Positions 61,420 through 64,000 of a stretch of DNA of 64,000 bases are shown here, piece by piece. Both the position numbers and the translations under genes were made by a program. Within the stretch, counting starts at the first letter, position 1, and each line of letters begins with the position of its first letter. This stretch comes from Endotrypanum monterogeii (Eukaryota; Euglenozoa; Kinetoplastea; Trypanosomatida; Trypanosomatidae). Below the pieces are notes generated by a model that did not search any database, was not told the origin of the DNA, and worked only from the letters and a program-made list of their open reading frames with translations. The DNA lies in NCBI GenBank assembly GCA_000333855.2, contig CM007333.1:88069-152068 (forward strand), given 5' to 3'.

Positions 61420-61454
61420 AAAAAAAAATTTTTTTTTTTTTTTTGGGGGGGGGG
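61420..61454. repeat. A9-T16-G10 homopolymer junction
   Basis: Three adjacent homopolymers: nine A, sixteen T and ten G. The A and T runs can pair as a hairpin. A similar T11-G10 junction lies at 28820-28840. Confidence 0.93.
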
Positions 61455-61799
61455 AGTTGTAATCTCAAGTGCGATGCTGCTCCATTCTGATACACCCCTC
61501 CCTTTCCCTGAACCCGCACACGTGTACACGTGCACATACTCACAAAAAACACAAATGAATAGCGATGTAGACTGTTTTGGCCACAAATTCGTTCCTGCTA
61601 CACACCGCTGGTCCCCTTCCCCCCCCCCCTCCTCCTTTTTTTTCTCAATGCATTCTGAAGGCGTTGTAGAGGAAGGAAAAGTTCGGCACTTTTGGTTCGA
61701 GGTGACGTACTCGCACTTTTTTCCCCCTTCCCCCATCCGGGGTGGGGGTGGGGTAGGAGAAGCGGTGAGGTCAAGCGTGAGAGGTTTGGTACGCAATTC

Positions 61800-61802
<3 letters not shown>

Positions 61803-61830
<28 letters not shown>
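61803..61830. repeat. (TA)n microsatellite
   Basis: Fourteen TA units, the longest such run in the window. Confidence 0.95.
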
Positions 61831-61837
<7 letters not shown>

Positions 61838-62352
61838 GTGGGCTCAAGTGGGGTTACATAGGGGCAGGTCATGCGGGTGGTGGTGGCTGTGCTTGTGGTG
61901 GTATGTGTTTTGGTGCATCCCGTGCACGTTGATCGTAGTCTTTCTCTCGCTGATTCCCCTTCCTCACTCCCCCTCTTTTGAGCGTGCATACATGCCTTCT
62001 TGCCTGCCTATGCGGGTGCGCGTGTGTGTCACCATGACTCTCTGAGTGTGAACTGGGGGTGTGGGAATAGGTTTATTCGCCGCCAAATCGTGGTTCTAGG
62101 AGCGTGATCAGCTGCTGATAAACCCATTTCTTTCCCTCCCCCCTTTCCCTCTAGTACGATCTTCCAAGCAAAACAACCGGCGTGTGTCGTCGACGCACTC
62201 TGGCGCAGGGGTTGGAGGAGGCTTTAGAGGTCCATGCTTCCTCGACGCTCCACTCATCACATATTTACGTAGGTGGCAACCCACCCCAACACACGCACCT
62301 ACAAACACACACCAACACACGTACCAACAAAAGAGAGAGGGGTGCCTGCATC

Positions 62353-64000
62353 ATGGAGAGAGTTGTTCTTGCTACGTACCGCAAGTTGTACAAAATGTGC
62401 CGCCGCGTGGACTCCAGCGTGGCGATGCGGACACAGCTGATGTGCTGTCCGTTGCAGGTGTACGACCATCGCATGATGGAGTGGCAACCTTTCAACATTA
62501 GCGAAATGAAGTGGCCGGAGCCACGGACCTTCTTAGATGCTTTGATTCGGCGGCTCAACAACGGTAGTCCCCAATACATCCCGCCACTGCCCCAGGAGGT
62601 GACACAGACAATTGAGGGGTACAAAATGCAGTGTGCATCCATGTTCAAGACGGTAGAGGGAAGTGCCGATTCTGTGACTACCAGTGATGGCGCACCTTCA
62701 GCCGCCACAGCTGAGGGGGATGCCGATGATGCTGAGGTCTCCAACGCGCCTGGCTCCTCAACAGGATCACTGGGGGGCTCACGCGGCTCCACTGTGCCAC
62801 TGTGCGTCTTACCTTACAGTGCGCTGACCGTGGCTCTCCGACAAATATATGAGGCCACACCATTTTCGATGGGCAATATCGCCAATGCATTCGCAGCGGT
62901 GAAGGAGCTTCAGTACGTTTGTGATCTGGATGGCGCCGGAAAGGGAAAGAGGGTGACGTTGAGCGCTGCATCTGCTGCGGAGACTGCTGGCGTGCCGCAG
63001 CTGCAGCGAGCACTAGAGGTGATGTCGCTTCACAACTCTCTTATTCAAGGGCTTAGCACAGATCAGCGAGTATCACTTGGCCGCCAAGCCCGCCGCGCAA
63101 GGAAGTCCTCGTCGTCGCGCAGTGAGACTGCTGCGGTGCCCATGTCGACGGACACAGCCCCAACGGCGGCCCCGTTTCCGGAGGCCCACAGTCCTATGGA
63201 AAGCGCTTTGGACGTTGCTCCCGAGGTGGAGGGCAAATCCAGTCTTGCCGGCGAGGATGAAGTGGGCAGGGCAGCGGGGGAGGATGGAGAGAAGGAATCC
63301 GTCAGCGACCCCGAGGAGAGCAAGGCTGTATGTGACTCGGGGCTTTGCGGTACCCTCCCCAGCAAGGCGGAGATGGCTGAGGAGCCGAAGGAGGTGCAGC
63401 TGCTTCTTGCACACCCCACTGCACGCGGCTTCTTCCGACGCACCGTGTTGCTTATGGTACGCCACGTTGCGCACGAGTCCGCGGCGCTGGTGCTCAACAA
63501 GCCGCTTCGCAACGAGGAGGGATTGGAGATGTCCATAGAGGCGACAATTCGGCTGGGTCGGGTGCACCCCATCTTTCGTCGACATTTGGCGCAGCACACG
63601 CTGATGATCGGTGGCCCGGTCATGTCCGGCAGCACTTTTGACGAGAGCATCTTTCTTCTCCATCGAGTTCCTGGCGTCCCGCATGCACTGCCTCTGGGGT
63701 CAAACCTGTGGCTAGACGGCGATCTTGACGTCCTCATGGCAAAACTAGACGCAAGGGAGGCTTCAGCAGAGCAGGACATTGTCGTCTTGTGTGGCTTTGC
63801 GGGGTGGGGCTTTGATCAGCTCAAAGGTGAGCTGAGCAATGGCTACTGGGTGGTTGCCAGTGGTCCCACTACTGACACCTCAGTCGGCGGGTTTGTGATG
63901 TCGCTTGCCCACACGGCAGTGGATCGGCAGCAGTCTGCACAAGGGTATCAGATGTCCCATACGGGCGCTGCCACACCGTCGTCGTGTGTGAGTGACAAAA
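62353..64000 (+). CDS. DUF179/AlgH (UPF0301) protein with LYR-like N-terminus, partial
   Basis: The open frame runs 549 codons to the window end without a stop. The C-terminal part from about residue 350 is a DUF179/AlgH (YqgE) domain: LLLAHPTARGFFRRTVLLMV, then ALVLNKPL, MIGGPVMSG, LHRVPGVPHALPLG and CGFAGWGFDQLKGEL, all hallmark blocks of that family. Its biochemical role is unknown; bacterial AlgH was named for alginate control. The N-terminus VLATYRKLYKMCRRVDSS resembles the LYR motif of mitochondrial LYRM proteins, which help Fe-S cluster delivery and respiratory complex assembly. Between them is a long Ser/Ala/Glu-rich linker. The start at 62353 is inferred from the LYR-like N-terminus and coding appearance. 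The 3' end lies outside the window. Confidence 0.85.
   Translation, partial: MERVVLATYRKLYKMCRRVDSSVAMRTQLMCCPLQVYDHRMMEWQPFNISEMKWPEPRTFLDALIRRLNNGSPQYIPPLPQEVTQTIEGYKMQCASMFKTVEGSADSVTTSDGAPSAATAEGDADDAEVSNAPGSSTGSLGGSRGSTVPLCVLPYSALTVALRQIYEATPFSMGNIANAFAAVKELQYVCDLDGAGKGKRVTLSAASAAETAGVPQLQRALEVMSLHNSLIQGLSTDQRVSLGRQARRARKSSSSRSETAAVPMSTDTAPTAAPFPEAHSPMESALDVAPEVEGKSSLAGEDEVGRAAGEDGEKESVSDPEESKAVCDSGLCGTLPSKAEMAEEPKEVQLLLAHPTARGFFRRTVLLMVRHVAHESAALVLNKPLRNEEGLEMSIEATIRLGRVHPIFRRHLAQHTLMIGGPVMSGSTFDESIFLLHRVPGVPHALPLGSNLWLDGDLDVLMAKLDAREASAEQDIVVLCGFAGWGFDQLKGELSNGYWVVASGPTTDTSVGGFVMSLAHTAVDRQQSAQGYQMSHTGAATPSSCVSDK

Larger units (their letters stand above)
61225..62352. other. Intergenic spacer with homopolymer junction
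   Basis: No gene is seen. It holds the A9-T16-G10 junction at 61420-61454, a C-rich run near 61620-61632, the (TA)n run at 61803-61830 and CA-rich sequence at 62285-62330 just before the next start. Confidence 0.5.

Noticed and set aside
1..64000. CRISPR array, bacterial operon or phage features
   Set aside because: Gene structure, codon use and protein families are those of a trypanosomatid nuclear chromosome; no spaced direct repeats of CRISPR type were seen.

Overview
The window looks like nuclear DNA of a Leishmania-like trypanosomatid (Leishmaniinae). The evidence is long intronless genes in two strand-specific blocks, long intergenic stretches full of (TA)n, (TG)n, poly-G and polypyrimidine tracts, trans-splice acceptor-like AG sites a few bases before several ATGs, a near-identical dispersed repeat of about 550 bp resembling the SIDER retroposons, and the gene content. 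Alpha-tubulin sits at one end and an Alba-domain gene lies in the same block; in Leishmania the alpha-tubulin array and Alba1 are both on chromosome 13. The species cannot be fixed from the sequence alone.

Layout. Positions 1-25288 form a minus-strand gene block. In transcription order, starting from the centre, it reads: Alba-domain protein, Fused/STK36-type kinase, radial spoke head protein RSP4/6, acyl-CoA synthetase-like AMP-binding enzyme, TTI1-like HEAT protein, SCC2/NIPBL cohesin loader, and the start of alpha-tubulin, which is cut by the window edge. Positions 25289-31122 form a divergent strand-switch region of 5.8 kb with no convincing gene. Its base composition flips from A/C-rich to G/T-rich, and it holds a truncated copy of the dispersed repeat. 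Positions 31123-64000 form a plus-strand block: an unrecognised protein with a C2-like N-terminus, a stretch that looks like a decayed gene, a TMF/Sgm1-type golgin, a histidine-phosphatase-family protein, the tandem-cassette helicase ASCC3/Slh1, an orphan 308-residue protein, CCDC124/Lso2, a large coiled-coil protein, a small membrane protein, and a DUF179/AlgH protein with a possible LYR-type N-terminus that runs off the end.

How the genes relate. Trypanosomatid gene blocks are not operons of common function, but a few neighbours share a theme. The Fused-type kinase and RSP4/6 are both axonemal, with alpha-tubulin in the same block. SCC2 and TTI1 are both HEAT-repeat proteins of chromosome maintenance. 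ASCC3/Slh1 and CCDC124/Lso2 both act on stalled or idle ribosomes. Individual control is expected after transcription. The two full-length dispersed repeats lie in the sense direction just downstream of the kinase gene and the golgin gene, where they would be in or near the 3' UTR.

No CRISPR array, rRNA or credible tRNA was found. I see no clearly new multi-gene system. The most unusual items are the near-identical repeat trio, the strand-switch region, the frame-broken coding-like stretch at 33.4-35.2 kb, and the apparent LYR plus DUF179 architecture.
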